A stretch of DNA of 17,653 nucleotides from JBBQVZ01 sp038211015 (GCA_038211015.1 JBBQVZ010000071.1:1-17653), one strand, 5' to 3'; shown: positions 1 to 8,040, numbered from the stretch's first letter. Numbers and translations: made by a program. Notes: a model not told the origin generated them from the sequence alone.

Positions 1-2
1 AC

Positions 3-128
3 CGGGCGTACTCCAGCAACGCAGCCCGGCTCCGCCGGCTCCCCAAGATCGTCGAGACCTACAATCACCGCAGACCCCACACTGCGCTCGGAGGGCTCCC
101 GCCCATCTCAAGGGTGCAGACAACGTGA
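3..128 (+). CDS. IS481-family transposase, C-terminal fragment (5' end outside window)
   Basis: The frame open from base 3 encodes 41 residues ending in TGA at 126-128. It contains ETYNHRRPHTALGG followed by LPPISRV, the hallmark C-terminus of IS481-family DDE transposases; the YN-x-RPH segment follows the last acidic residue of the rve catalytic core. This part lies after the active site, so nothing can be said about catalysis. IS481 proteins usually continue after ISRV with a short tail encoded inside the right terminal repeat. Here the frame ends at once in QTT-stop. A one-frame shift near 114-118 would restore the tail DNVSGNDS and a TAA at 143-145, so this copy may carry a small 3' frameshift. 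The same family begins again, in the same orientation, at the right end of the window. Family assignment is strong; activity is unknown. Confidence 0.85.
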   Translation, partial: RAYSSNAARLRRLPKIVETYNHRRPHTALGGLPPISRVQTT

Positions 129-140
129 GTGGGAACGACA
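120..140 (+). repeat. Right terminal inverted repeat of the left IS481-like element
   Basis: This 21-base segment overlaps the transposase stop. It matches the reverse complement of the terminal repeat at 17518-17538 at 17 of 21 positions by hand count (shared ACAACGTG, GGGAAC and the terminal ACA). It ends ACA, the complement of the TGT start typical of IS481-type ends. The bases that follow read GCTAAC, which resembles the CTAG-type target known for IS481. Confidence 0.65.
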
Positions 141-212
141 GCTAACGTGGGAATTGTGGCGCACGGATGCCGGGTACTGATGACACGGCGACGATGGATC
201 CGCTAGCTCGGC

Positions 213-1259
213 TCAGGTGAGGGGGATGCGGAACACGGCGAGCTCGTCGTGTGCCGAGATCCAGAGCTGGCCGTCGCCCGCGCTCGCGCTTCCGCTTCCC
301 AGCGCGGGGCCGATCCGTCGCACCACTCGTCCCTTCTCCGGATCGATCACCGCCACCAACTCGAGCGTCGCTCGAACCCACACGAACCCTTCTCCGATCG
401 TCAGGTCTCCCCCGCTGATGCCGGACTCGTCGATGGCGATGGTGTCCACGACCCGGTTGGTCGCGGGGTCGATCTGGCTCACGGAACCATCGAACTGGTT
501 CATGACCCACACGCCGCCGAGACCGACATCGAGGAATCTCGGCCCGGCACCCACGTGGATCCGTGCGACAACCTCGCCGGACGTCGGATCGATACGAAGG
601 ACCTCATCTTCGGCTGGGTACGAGATCCAGATCCCGCCGAGTCCTGCGCGCACGGCCGTGCCGAACTTCGGGATGACGTAGGTCGCGGCGATCCGGTTCC
701 CGTCTGGGTCGATCCGCACCAAGATGCACCCCAAACAGCGCTCGCCATTCGCCACGATCCACACGCCACCCTCGCCGGCTCCGATGCTCTTCTCCGCGAA
801 ATCGGATGGTGTGACGGGGATCGTGGCGATGACGTCGCCGGTCTCGGGGTCCACTCGATGCACGGCGCCTTCGCCGCACGTGGGAACCCACAACGATCCG
901 AAGCCGGCATCGGGCGCCGCACACGACTCCCCTTCGATCGACGATGTCCCTTGCAGCTCGCCAGTGGACACGTCGTACATCCCGATCCCCTCGCCGACCC
1001 CGAGGACCCAGGCTCGGTTGAACGCCACGATGACCCAGTCTCCGAAGGGGTCGGCATGGATCTGCTGCCCGTTCATGCTGGAGAGCCACACTGGCTCCGT
1101 ATCCTCGATCGGCGATGCTTCCACGGACGCGGACGGTGACGTGGGCGCGGGTGTTCGCGGCGACGGCGAGTCCGATCCGCTGCCACTCGAGCAGGCTGCC
1201 AACAGCATGACCACACAAGGGACGATCGCGTTGCGCAGACCGTGGGTGCCAACGATCAT
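213..1259 (-). CDS. Secreted lipoprotein with YncE/Vgb-like beta-propeller
   Basis: The protein has 348 residues. An open frame extends 56 codons further upstream, but I start at the ATG at 1257-1259. That start gives a clean lipoprotein signal: a short basic N-terminus, a hydrophobic core and the lipobox LAAC with the modified Cys at 23, followed by a Ser/Gly/Pro-rich linker to about residue 55. The rest repeats blades of the form GxGGVWV ... VxRIDPxTGxVVxxI (for example HRVDPETGDVIATI, LRIDPTSGEVVARI, SQIDPATNRVVDTI). This is the pattern of seven-bladed YVTN/NHL-type propellers such as YncE and the virginiamycin B lyase fold. It probably sits on the outer face of the membrane as a binding or sensor scaffold. 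No catalytic residues can be assigned. It is transcribed alone, reading toward the IS end, with no clear link to the operon to the right. Confidence 0.8.
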   Translation of the reverse strand: MIVGTHGLRNAIVPCVVMLLAACSSGSGSDSPSPRTPAPTSPSASVEASPIEDTEPVWLSSMNGQQIHADPFGDWVIVAFNRAWVLGVGEGIGMYDVSTGELQGTSSIEGESCAAPDAGFGSLWVPTCGEGAVHRVDPETGDVIATIPVTPSDFAEKSIGAGEGGVWIVANGERCLGCILVRIDPDGNRIAATYVIPKFGTAVRAGLGGIWISYPAEDEVLRIDPTSGEVVARIHVGAGPRFLDVGLGGVWVMNQFDGSVSQIDPATNRVVDTIAIDESGISGGDLTIGEGFVWVRATLELVAVIDPEKGRVVRRIGPALGSGSASAGDGQLWISAHDELAVFRIPLT

Positions 1260-1568
1260 GTCGGGAACATACCTTCGATCGAAAGACTCTCTCAATGACT
1301 CTGAGCTTCGGTGGGATCCAACCGCGTGTCGAGTGACCCTGGAACCCCGACGGTTCGACCGCGTCGATGGTCGATCGGGGGATCGGAATCTATTCGAGCC
1401 AAGGGCGGGACGGGACTGGAATACCATTCGATCTCTTGCCTCTCGCGAGGCCTATCGACCTCAGGTCGACTTGAGGAACTCACCGCGTGTTATCTCAGGG
1501 TGGCCTCCAGACCCGCCCTTGCTGCAGCGTTTTGCAACCTTCTGCAACTCTCGCGACGGTAGCGACGG
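1260..1568. other. Intergenic spacer with two palindromes, upstream of the propeller gene
   Basis: This 309-base spacer separates two leftward genes and should hold the promoter of the propeller lipoprotein. Two adjacent dyads are visible. GCCTC-TCGC-GAGGC lies at 1438-1451. An 18-bp near-perfect palindrome lies at 1459-1476 (CCTCA-G-GTC/GAC-T-TGAGG, one mismatched pair). No coding frame in the spacer resembles a known protein, and I cannot place -35/-10 boxes with confidence. Confidence 0.4.
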
Positions 1569-1919
1569 CTAGCTAGACGCGACCTTGTATGTCAGGAGCG
1601 CCCGGACGTAGCCAAGTGCGACCTGTGCATTCCCTTCACCCGCAGCTGCACAGATGGCTCGAAGCGAGGTCGCGAAGGCCTCATCCATCAACCTCTGGTT
1701 CTGCCAGAACCTCTCCGTGTGGAGGTACTGCACGTAGGCTTTGAAGGCTTCGTCCTGCGACCATCGCCACACGGTGGTCCGGTTCACCTTCAGGGCTTCC
1801 GCCACACGCTGGATCGTCTCTCCGCTTGCCATCATCTCTGCTGCAATCCGCTTCCGATCGGTAAAGCCCGCCCAGGGAGTTCCGTCGTCCGGCTCAAGGT
1901 CCTTCACACGCGCGATCAT
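1569..1919 (-). CDS. Small helix-turn-helix protein (phage terminase-small-subunit/phBC6A51-like)
   Basis: The protein has 116 residues. I start at the ATG at 1917-1919 because GGAAGAG lies about eight bases upstream; an in-frame ATG 27 codons earlier has no comparable site. Residues 35-54 (ETIQRVAEALKVNRTTVWRW) form a clear helix-turn-helix: an Ala-rich first helix, a turn at KVN and a recognition helix ending in WRW. This resembles the insertion-element or terminase small-subunit HTH that binds DNA for integration or packaging. The C-terminal half (residues 60-112) is helical and rich in Ala, Leu and Arg. No nuclease, large terminase or transposase partner is visible nearby, so it may be a leftover of a mobile element or a stand-alone regulator. 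The HTH call is firm; the role is open. Confidence 0.65.
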   Translation of the reverse strand: MIARVKDLEPDDGTPWAGFTDRKRIAAEMMASGETIQRVAEALKVNRTTVWRWSQDEAFKAYVQYLHTERFWQNQRLMDEAFATSLRAICAAAGEGNAQVALGYVRALLTYKVASS

Positions 1920-2477
1920 CTGAACTCTTCCTTTCTCAACATGGCGCTGAGGAGCGCCTCGATCAGGCCCATTCTCGTAACCGGCCGATGGGTCCGACAT
2001 GTCCCTCCTCGAAGCTCAGCCGGTCACCGTGATCCGCCGCTTCACCCTTTCCACTCCCCCCCTTCTAGCGGCTACCGCTGCCACCAGGGCGTCTCCAACG
2101 AAGCCCTCTAGTTGTCTTATCGGCATTTCCGAAATGCGGGCATCGATGGCGCCTGGGAACCCTTGCAGTGCAACAAGCCGACTCGCGCCCGCAGGGCACT
2201 TGGGGGCATGCTGGTATCACCTGTGAGGCAAGATGTTTCGCGTGGTTCTCGTCAGAAGAGGCCGGAACCGATGGCAGCGCAACGGTTTTGAGTAGAAGCC
2301 CTCCGCTTGGCAACGGTGCTCTGCGTCTTATCGCTAGACGAAGTCCGTCAGGGCGGTGGGACGTGGCACGACCCATCGGCCTCAGCGAGAGCCAATGCCT
2401 GCTGGTGTGGTCTGAACGGCTGCACCCGCTGAACCCGCGGCGAGTCGGTCGCTTGTCATGAACGCACCCGCTTCGTG
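1920..2477. other. Gene-poor stretch, no recognisable gene
   Basis: About 560 bases lie between the HTH gene and the aldehyde dehydrogenase remnant. Short open frames occur on both strands, but none reads like a protein family and several interrupt each other. The left part must contain the leader of the HTH gene. The right part is where the missing upstream portion of the dehydrogenase would be expected, yet I see no catalytic-cysteine region or cofactor motif in any frame. Confidence 0.4.
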
Positions 2478-2970
2478 GCCGCGACCGCTTCCGAGGACAT
2501 CAAGACCAGCGACCGACCCCATCGACTATCGGTCTGTCTGTCAGTGGAGCGGGGCGGCAAGGTTCTGGAGGGCGGGAGCTTCCTGCCGGATGCTCCGACC
2601 GAGCAGTACTGGCGACCGACCGTGATCGCCAACGTCGATCCCTCGATGGCGGTCTTCGCAGAAGGGACGTTCGGTCCGGTGGTCCCAGTCACGGGGTTCG
2701 ACTCCGAGGACCAGATCCCATCGCTCGCTCGGAGCGGCGGCTACGGCCTCTCGTCGCGGTCTTCACGGCAGACTCACACGAGCCTTTAGAATCGCCGAGG
2801 CCCTGCCTGCTCCCTCCGTTGTTGTGAACGACACTTCGAACTACTTGGAGATGCACCTGCCCTGGGGTGGCGCACCCGGAACAAAAAGCGGAGTTGGCCA
2901 GCTTGGCGGAGATCATGCGCAATTCGAGTTCTCAACGACGAAGACGATCGCTATCGACATCGGGGGCTGA
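2478..2970 (+). pseudogene. Aldehyde dehydrogenase C-terminal remnant with two frameshifts
   Basis: Three consecutive frames, read in turn, rebuild the C-terminus of an NAD(P)-dependent aldehyde dehydrogenase. Frame one gives GGKVLEGG, then YWRPTVIANV and EGTFGPVVPV (the family's E-x-FGP cofactor-binding motif) and ends at GYGLSS. A shift near 2755 continues as AVFTADSHE. A second shift near 2782 continues as FRIAEAL, SVVVNDTSNY, LPWGGAPGTKSGVGQLGG and FSTTKTIAID, ending in TGA at 2968-2970. The N-terminal roughly 300 residues, including the catalytic Cys and the Rossmann part, are not found. The boundary at 2478 is approximate; similarity is convincing from about 2540. It is a truncated, twice-frameshifted relic and cannot make an active enzyme. 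Its presence beside an IS end suggests a deletion scar, which is inference. Confidence 0.85.
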
Positions 2971-3143
2971 GCGTTCCAACCAAACGCTGCGTAGCCCGCG
3001 GCAACGACGGTTTCCGCTCCGTCATCGGTGTCTCGAACTGATGACAACCGATGACCGGCCCTTTCAACGGATGGATGATAGCCATCGCGCTTCAATGATC
3101 TTCGTCACGCCGACCATCTCCCCTGCCCGTGTACCCAAGAGAA

Positions 3144-3986
3144 TCACCCGGACGCCATCAACACGACCGCGGCGATCGCGAGGGCGAGACCGACAAGCTG
3201 CTCTCGTCCCATCTGTTCGGCAAGGAACGCTCTAGCGAGCAAGACGGTGACCGCTGGAAATAGCGCTCCGAGGACGCCGACCAGTACCAACGATCCTCGT
3301 TGTAGGGCGAGCGCGATACAGATCGTCGCCCCGACGTCGGCGACACCCGCCGCCATCGCCCACCCCATGGCTCCTTCTTCCCGGCGCGGCACATCCCGAG
3401 CGGTAACGAGCGTCGCCACGGAGAGGAGCAGCAGCGCGACCAGCCGGCTCACGCCCACCGGAACGAGACCAGACGCGGGCGACGTCGCAGCGAACGATGC
3501 GTTCAAGACCCCGAGCGCCAGACCCGCGCCGGCCGCCATCAGAAGGACTCGCCGCGGGGAACCCCCGGACCGGTCGATAGCTGAAGACGAAGATCCCACC
3601 AACCCGACCGCGACCAGCGCGAGGCACACGCCCACCATGGTGACGGTGCTTGGTCGTTCGCCGCCGATGACGCCGATGACGACGTTGCTGGCCGCGCCGA
3701 CGACGGCGGTGGTGGGCGCGACGACATGCATCGGTCCGATCGCCAAGCTCCGATAGAGGAGGACGATCCCCACGGCCGAGACGGCCCCGGCAACGAGACC
3801 CCATCCCAGGTCGCTCGGGCGTGGATCGGCCGGGAAGATGAGCAGCAGGGTGGCAATGATCGCGAGGCTAATCGCCTGCATCGCCACGCCCACGCGCTGC
3901 ACGACCCACGACTTCGACGCGAGGCCGCCGAAGAAATCGGAGCATCCCCAGAGGAGCGACGCGAGAGCCGCGAGCGCGTTCGGCAT
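3144..3986 (-). CDS. EamA/DMT-superfamily membrane transporter
   Basis: The protein has 280 residues, mostly hydrophobic, with about ten membrane segments arranged as two five-helix halves; the second half starts near residue 147 (VLLMAAGAGLALGVLNA). This is the size and layout of the drug/metabolite transporter superfamily, whose EamA members export metabolites or take up small solutes. An early WGCSDFFGG and LYRSLAIGPMHVVAPTTA in TM3-4 fit the family. The ATG at 3984-3986 lies six bases after the stop of the SIS gene, with only a weak purine stretch before it, so it is probably translated through coupling. It is the last gene of the leftward operon. Export of a by-product or spill-over of a sugar or amine is a plausible role, but the substrate cannot be read from the sequence. 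No terminator hairpin is visible downstream. Confidence 0.85.
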   Translation of the reverse strand: MPNALAALASLLWGCSDFFGGLASKSWVVQRVGVAMQAISLAIIATLLLIFPADPRPSDLGWGLVAGAVSAVGIVLLYRSLAIGPMHVVAPTTAVVGAASNVVIGVIGGERPSTVTMVGVCLALVAVGLVGSSSSAIDRSGGSPRRVLLMAAGAGLALGVLNASFAATSPASGLVPVGVSRLVALLLLSVATLVTARDVPRREEGAMGWAMAAGVADVGATICIALALQRGSLVLVGVLGALFPAVTVLLARAFLAEQMGREQLVGLALAIAAVVLMASG

Positions 3987-3992
3987 CCCGAC

Positions 3993-4616
3993 CTAGTGAG
4001 TGTGTTTCCCCAACGAGCCCCCAGGATGGTTTCGCAGGAACGCATCCGGGCCGTCTCCACGGAGCGCCATCAGAGCGATCGACAGCGCATCGCCGACCGC
4101 CATCGTCACCACGGTCGAGGCGGTGGGCGCCAGGCCGTGGGGGTCGGCTTCCCGATCCACCCCGATGTTCAGGGTCTCGTCAGCCTCGCGTCCGAGCGTC
4201 GAATCCGTGATGCCGGTGAGGGCGATCACGACGGTGCCCCGCTCGCGCACGACCCGTACGAACTGGACGACCTCCGCCGTCTCCCCGGAGTTCGAGATCG
4301 CGACCATGAGGTCCGTTCCAAGCACCATGCCGGCGTCGCCGTGGAGCGCCTCCGTCGCGTGCACGAAGAACGCAGGTGTTCCGGTGCTCGCGAGTGTCGA
4401 CGCGATCTTGCGACCAACAAGACCCGACTTGCCCAGGCCGGTGACGACGACGCGCCCTTCTGCCGCTTCGATCCGCTCGACGATCCGCACGAACCCGAGG
4501 TCCAGCCGGTCGAGCACGACCTGGAGCATCGCGGCTTCATGTCGGAGGACCTCGCGCGCCGCGAGGAGACAGGCGTCTCGGCGGTCGCCCGGTGCCGCAC
4601 TTCCGCCGCCACTCAC
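3993..4616 (-). CDS. KdsD/GutQ/KpsF-like SIS sugar-phosphate isomerase lacking CBS domains
   Basis: The protein has 207 residues. It contains GLGKSG at 60-65, then FFVHATEALHGDAGM, ISNSGETAEVV and the closing HPGGSLGK. These are the diagnostic blocks of D-arabinose-5-phosphate isomerases (KdsD/GutQ/KpsF), which interconvert ribulose-5-P and arabinose-5-P in the cytosol. E. coli relatives carry two CBS domains after HPGG; here the protein stops five residues after that block, so it is a SIS-only form. I chose GTG at 4614-4616 because it overlaps the preceding stop as GTGA, the arrangement seen at other junctions of this operon; an ATG at 4628 would give four more residues. In this context it more likely isomerises a catabolic sugar phosphate than makes a Kdo precursor. 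The fold is certain; the substrate is inferred. Confidence 0.85.
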   Translation of the reverse strand: MSGGGSAAPGDRRDACLLAAREVLRHEAAMLQVVLDRLDLGFVRIVERIEAAEGRVVVTGLGKSGLVGRKIASTLASTGTPAFFVHATEALHGDAGMVLGTDLMVAISNSGETAEVVQFVRVVRERGTVVIALTGITDSTLGREADETLNIGVDREADPHGLAPTASTVVTMAVGDALSIALMALRGDGPDAFLRNHPGGSLGKHTH

Positions 4617-6001
4617 GCCTGCATCCACTTCTGCGCAGCGAGCGGGACGTCACACAGGCGGTTGCCCTCGAGATCGTAGAACCCCAGGCCGTCGCCTTCG
4701 TCCATCCGCATCGCGAAGCGCTCGAGGTAGATCACGGTGGGTTGCAGGATGTGCAGGTTGTTCAGGAACGGGTGCGTCGTCACGATGTCGCCGTATCGTT
4801 CGCCCGGGAAGTGTCGGAGCGCGGTGGAATGGCCATCCCAATCCACGGCTTCTGTCAGGAACCCGTGGGGACCGTGATGGTGCATCGCCATGCCTCGGAG
4901 GATCGTCTGGGCCTTCAGGAGGTGGGGAGGATGCCCGCCGTCGTTGAACGCGACCAGGTACGCGTGCGCCGCCTCGGCCATCTCCCAGGTGCAGGCCGCG
5001 TTCCATGTCTCCTCCATGAACAGCAGCCCTTTCGTCGCCACGCCGTTGACGTCCTGCTTCAGCTCGAACCCAGTGAGCGGCTCGAGGCAGTGCTCATACG
5101 CGAAGGCACGAAGCGCCGGATCTCCGAGCGCATCGCTCGTCTCCAGCAACGCCTGGAACGCCAACGCGTAGCTCACGTTCTCGTGGAGGTCTTCGGTGTC
5201 CGTGTTCGTGCTGCCGAAGAAGCCGCCGGCACGAACGAACGCGTCCACGTCGTCGCGAAGCGTCGCCGAGGCATCGAGCACGCCGGCGCCGGTGACGTTC
5301 GCGAGCAGCTGCAGCGCCAGGACGCCCGATCCACTCCGGTCGTGTATCGGGTCCGTGCGGGTCAGCTCGGCCAGATCGGTCGGTCCGAACGCGTTCGCGG
5401 CGAACGGCATCACCCGACCGTCAGGGGTGCATCGACGCGGGTACCACCCGTTCTCGCATCGGTCAATCCCCATCACCCAGGCCGCGGTTCGACCCGCGAT
5501 CTCGCGGCAGCGCGCCGCTCGCACTTCATCGGTGTCGAGCTCGGCGAGATGCAGGAGCTGGGTGCCGACCCGCGCGATGTGTCCCGGCTCGAGGTACCCG
5601 TCGTGATCCTCGAGGTTGTCCAGGAGCTTCCCGGTCTCAGTGTCGCGGTAGAGCTTCACCGGCAACGCCGGATCGTCGAAGAAGCCGGCTGCGAGTGCAT
5701 GGTTGAGGTACGAGAAGCCGGCGGCCTCGAACTCCGGCCGCTCGGTGATCCGGCCGAGCCGGACCAACAGATGTGCGCCGTAGATCGAGTCCGCGCAATA
5801 GCCCACTCCGTCCATGAACCTGCCGCGATAGCGGATCAGCGACCCGTCCGAGATCGCGTCGATCGAGCGGCAGAAGCGTTCTCCGTCCTCATCTCGGTCG
5901 CTCACATGGAAGAGGAATCGGACGGTATCGAGCGCGCTCTCCACGATCGAGTACGCCGGATCCTCGGGGAGATAGAACGCGTAGGGGATGTCGCCGGTCA
6001 C
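4613..6001 (-). CDS. Cytosolic protein of unrecognised family, possibly (alpha/alpha)-toroid sugar-active enzyme
   Basis: The protein has 462 residues. I use GTG at 5999-6001, which overlaps the stop of the upstream SIS gene as GTGA; the longer open frame upstream runs into low-complexity Arg/Pro sequence that is a shadow of that gene. There is no signal peptide or membrane segment. The sequence is a series of amphipathic helices with aromatic and acidic loops, for example GVGYCADSIYG, NLEDHDGYLEPGH, GGFFGSTNTDTED, EETWNAACTWEMAEAAHAY and HHHGPHGFLTEAVDWDGH. Helix pairs with conserved-looking Trp, Asp, Glu and His at loop ends recall six-hairpin glycosidases, unsaturated glucuronyl hydrolases or N-acylglucosamine epimerases, but I cannot assign it to any of them. 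Its place between two SIS genes suggests it acts on the imported sugar conjugate. The gene is certain; the function is a guess. Confidence 0.75.
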   Translation of the reverse strand: MTGDIPYAFYLPEDPAYSIVESALDTVRFLFHVSDRDEDGERFCRSIDAISDGSLIRYRGRFMDGVGYCADSIYGAHLLVRLGRITERPEFEAAGFSYLNHALAAGFFDDPALPVKLYRDTETGKLLDNLEDHDGYLEPGHIARVGTQLLHLAELDTDEVRAARCREIAGRTAAWVMGIDRCENGWYPRRCTPDGRVMPFAANAFGPTDLAELTRTDPIHDRSGSGVLALQLLANVTGAGVLDASATLRDDVDAFVRAGGFFGSTNTDTEDLHENVSYALAFQALLETSDALGDPALRAFAYEHCLEPLTGFELKQDVNGVATKGLLFMEETWNAACTWEMAEAAHAYLVAFNDGGHPPHLLKAQTILRGMAMHHHGPHGFLTEAVDWDGHSTALRHFPGERYGDIVTTHPFLNNLHILQPTVIYLERFAMRMDEGDGLGFYDLEGNRLCDVPLAAQKWMQA

Positions 6002-7083
6002 GGGGCATGCTCCTCTCCCAAGACGATCCTGCTGTCTTTCGTCCAGGCGACGTGGACCTGGTCGTACGCGGGACCATGAGCCTGGCCGAACAAGGGCACC
6101 CCTACGTCGAGGCCGCGGGCACGCGCCTCGACGTAAGTGAGCGCCTGAAGCGGGACGCACGAGATGAACGGATGCCATCGCGGGTCGAGCGCATCGCTCG
6201 TGAAGAGATGGGGCCATGGATCGGCACGCATGTGCGATCCGCCCACCAGAACGACGTTCAATCCCATCTCGCGAAGACCGGGCAGCATCTCGATCGCCCG
6301 CTGCGATCCCGGGCCGTGGGCGACGACGACGACGCGATCACCGGGCTCCGCCATCAACTGCGAACCGTGTCCGAACTCCTCGAGGTCGTCCCACCATGCG
6401 GGCATGCCCGCGGCCTCCCAGTACTTGAGCGCGCCGAACATCGCGGTGGCGCGGTCGGGGCCGGCCCCCAGGAACCAGGTTCGGCTCCCTCCCGACGTGA
6501 CCAAGTCGGGGGCCGCGGTGAGCGACCGTTCCACGGCGTCGGCGATCAGTTCGGGCATCGCGTCCAACTCCACGAACGACGTCGAGGCGATCTCCTCGAG
6601 CAGGCAGACAAGTGCGAGCAGCGTCACCGTGTAGTCGCGCGAGTGCGGGATCGCGCGGTCGATCGGCGCTGGGATCGGGATGACCGCGTCGCAGCCGGTC
6701 GCCAAGCTCGACTCGGCAGCCGCGGTGATGGCGACCGTGGTCGCCCCGGCGGCCCTCGCACGCGCCGCCACCTCGATCGTGCGCGCCACCTCGCCGCTGA
6801 CCGACAGGACGACCACGAGGTCGCCCACGTCGGGCGAGCGGTATCGGCTGGCGTCGAGGCTGGGGATCGCCTCGACAGAGAGGTCCAGGTGGTCCTGGTA
6901 CAGCGCCTGCATCGCCAGGGCGGCGATGAACGAGTCGCCGCTGCCCGTCAACATCACCCGTCGGACGGGCGGCAGATCGAGCGCTGCTGCGTGCGTTCGG
7001 GAAAGCAGCAGCCCCTCGGCGAGGGCCTCACCTTGCGAACGGATGTCGCGGAGCATGACGGGATCGGTCGTGGTCTCGTTCAC
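5998..7083 (-). CDS. Double-SIS sugar-phosphate deglycase/isomerase (FrlB/AgaS/GlmS-C-like), copy 2
   Basis: The protein has 361 residues, the usual length for two tandem SIS domains. SIS-1 shows VMLTGSGDS (about 43-51) and VVVLSVSGEVARTIE (about 91-104), the Ser-rich phosphate loop. SIS-2 starts at WFLGAGPDRATA (about 203-214), followed by LEEFGHG (about 234-240), the position of the catalytic Glu and His in GlmS and fructoselysine-6-P deglycase. The relatives isomerise or deaminate/deglycate ketosamine-6-phosphates. The start is GTG at 7081-7083, overlapping the PfkB stop as GTGA; the alternative ATG five codons upstream lies inside the kinase frame. A sugar kinase directly upstream supports a phosphorylated substrate. 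It differs clearly from the other double-SIS protein of this operon, so the two are probably not redundant. The family is firm; exact chemistry is inferred. Confidence 0.85.
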   Translation of the reverse strand: MNETTTDPVMLRDIRSQGEALAEGLLLSRTHAAALDLPPVRRVMLTGSGDSFIAALAMQALYQDHLDLSVEAIPSLDASRYRSPDVGDLVVVLSVSGEVARTIEVAARARAAGATTVAITAAAESSLATGCDAVIPIPAPIDRAIPHSRDYTVTLLALVCLLEEIASTSFVELDAMPELIADAVERSLTAAPDLVTSGGSRTWFLGAGPDRATAMFGALKYWEAAGMPAWWDDLEEFGHGSQLMAEPGDRVVVVAHGPGSQRAIEMLPGLREMGLNVVLVGGSHMRADPWPHLFTSDALDPRWHPFISCVPLQALTYVEARARGLDVGVPLFGQAHGPAYDQVHVAWTKDSRIVLGEEHAP

Positions 7084-8021
7084 AGGCGCTCCGCCCACGC
7101 GAAGCCTGCCTCGCCGGCCAGGTCACGCAGCTCGGGGAGCGACGCGTTCGGGCCGTGTCCCCCCGGCGCGGTCGTCGAGCGTCCCGCCATAAACGTGGCT
7201 AGCTCGGCTGCCTCACCCGTTTCGAAGCCCTTCAGGATGCCGGCGGCATACGCGCCGGCGAACTGATCCCCTGCTCCATTCGTGTCGACGGCGTCGACCA
7301 TCACCGGCATCAGCGAGCGGCAGCCGCCGGAGGCATCGCGCAGGAATGCACCCTTTTCACCCAGCGTCACCAACGCCGTGGTCGCACCGCGGTCCTGGAC
7401 GGATCGGGCGGCCTCCTCCGCTCCACCGAGCGCCTCGGCAGCCGCGGCGTTCATGAACGCGACGTCGACGTACGGCAGGACGTTCGACAGCTCTGGACGC
7501 AGCGAGAAGGGGTACTCGATGTCGAGCGAGGTCGTGGCGCCGGCGCCCTTGGCGTCCCGGAGAAGCGGGCCGACTGGCTCGCCCTCTTCGGCGATCGCGT
7601 GGACCCAACGAACGCCGGACAACATGCGCCGATCGAAACCGTCCCAGTCGCCGCCGAACGCGGGCGTCGGGAACTGGATCAAGGTGCGGTCACCCGAGGC
7701 GACCGTGAGCGAGAGTGTCCAGAACGTCGGCGCGTCGATCCGGCGGACGAAGCGCGTGTCGACCCCTCGCCCGTGGAGCCCTCGGAGCACCACGTCTCCC
7801 CGCTCGTCGTTGCCGATCAGCGAGGCGACCCCCGACGAGATGCCGAGCGAGGCGACCGCGACGGCGGCGTTGCCCATCATCCCGCCCGAGAAGTCGCCGA
7901 TCGGTTCGACCCACAGCTTCTCGTCCGCTTTGGGCAGGTGGTCGATCATCGCGACCGAATCGACACCGAGGTCGCCGAACGCGAGGTACATCGGGAGATC
8001 GACGGGCTCCATGGCCGTCAT
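7080..8021 (-). CDS. PfkB/ribokinase-family sugar kinase
   Basis: The protein has 313 residues, typical for the family. It has the N-terminal substrate loop FSGGMMGNAAVAVASLG (about 44-60), the GVDTRFV segment (87-93) before the lid, and the C-terminal signature DTNGAGDQFAGAY (246-258), in which D252 is the catalytic base next to the GAGD anion hole. PfkB enzymes phosphorylate a sugar or sugar conjugate hydroxyl with ATP in the cytosol; FrlD and FraD, which phosphorylate Amadori compounds, belong here. The ATG at 8019-8021 has a GGA about ten bases upstream and lies 19 bases after the preceding gene; a second ATG three codons later is possible. It sits between two double-SIS genes, the pairing used in fructosamine catabolism. 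The family is certain; the substrate is not visible. Confidence 0.9.
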   Translation of the reverse strand: MTAMEPVDLPMYLAFGDLGVDSVAMIDHLPKADEKLWVEPIGDFSGGMMGNAAVAVASLGISSGVASLIGNDERGDVVLRGLHGRGVDTRFVRRIDAPTFWTLSLTVASGDRTLIQFPTPAFGGDWDGFDRRMLSGVRWVHAIAEEGEPVGPLLRDAKGAGATTSLDIEYPFSLRPELSNVLPYVDVAFMNAAAAEALGGAEEAARSVQDRGATTALVTLGEKGAFLRDASGGCRSLMPVMVDAVDTNGAGDQFAGAYAAGILKGFETGEAAELATFMAGRSTTAPGGHGPNASLPELRDLAGEAGFAWAERL

Positions 8022-8040
8022 CCAACCGTTCCATCGATCA

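Noticed and set aside
1569..1919. HTH protein as IS3-type transposase OrfA
   Set aside because: There is no downstream OrfB with a DDE core and no flanking terminal repeats; the HTH is closer to terminase-small-subunit-like proteins.
2168..2461. Possible upstream part of the aldehyde dehydrogenase relic, or a separate small gene
   Set aside because: No frame shows the catalytic Cys motif, cofactor motif or any other family pattern; I left it unassigned.
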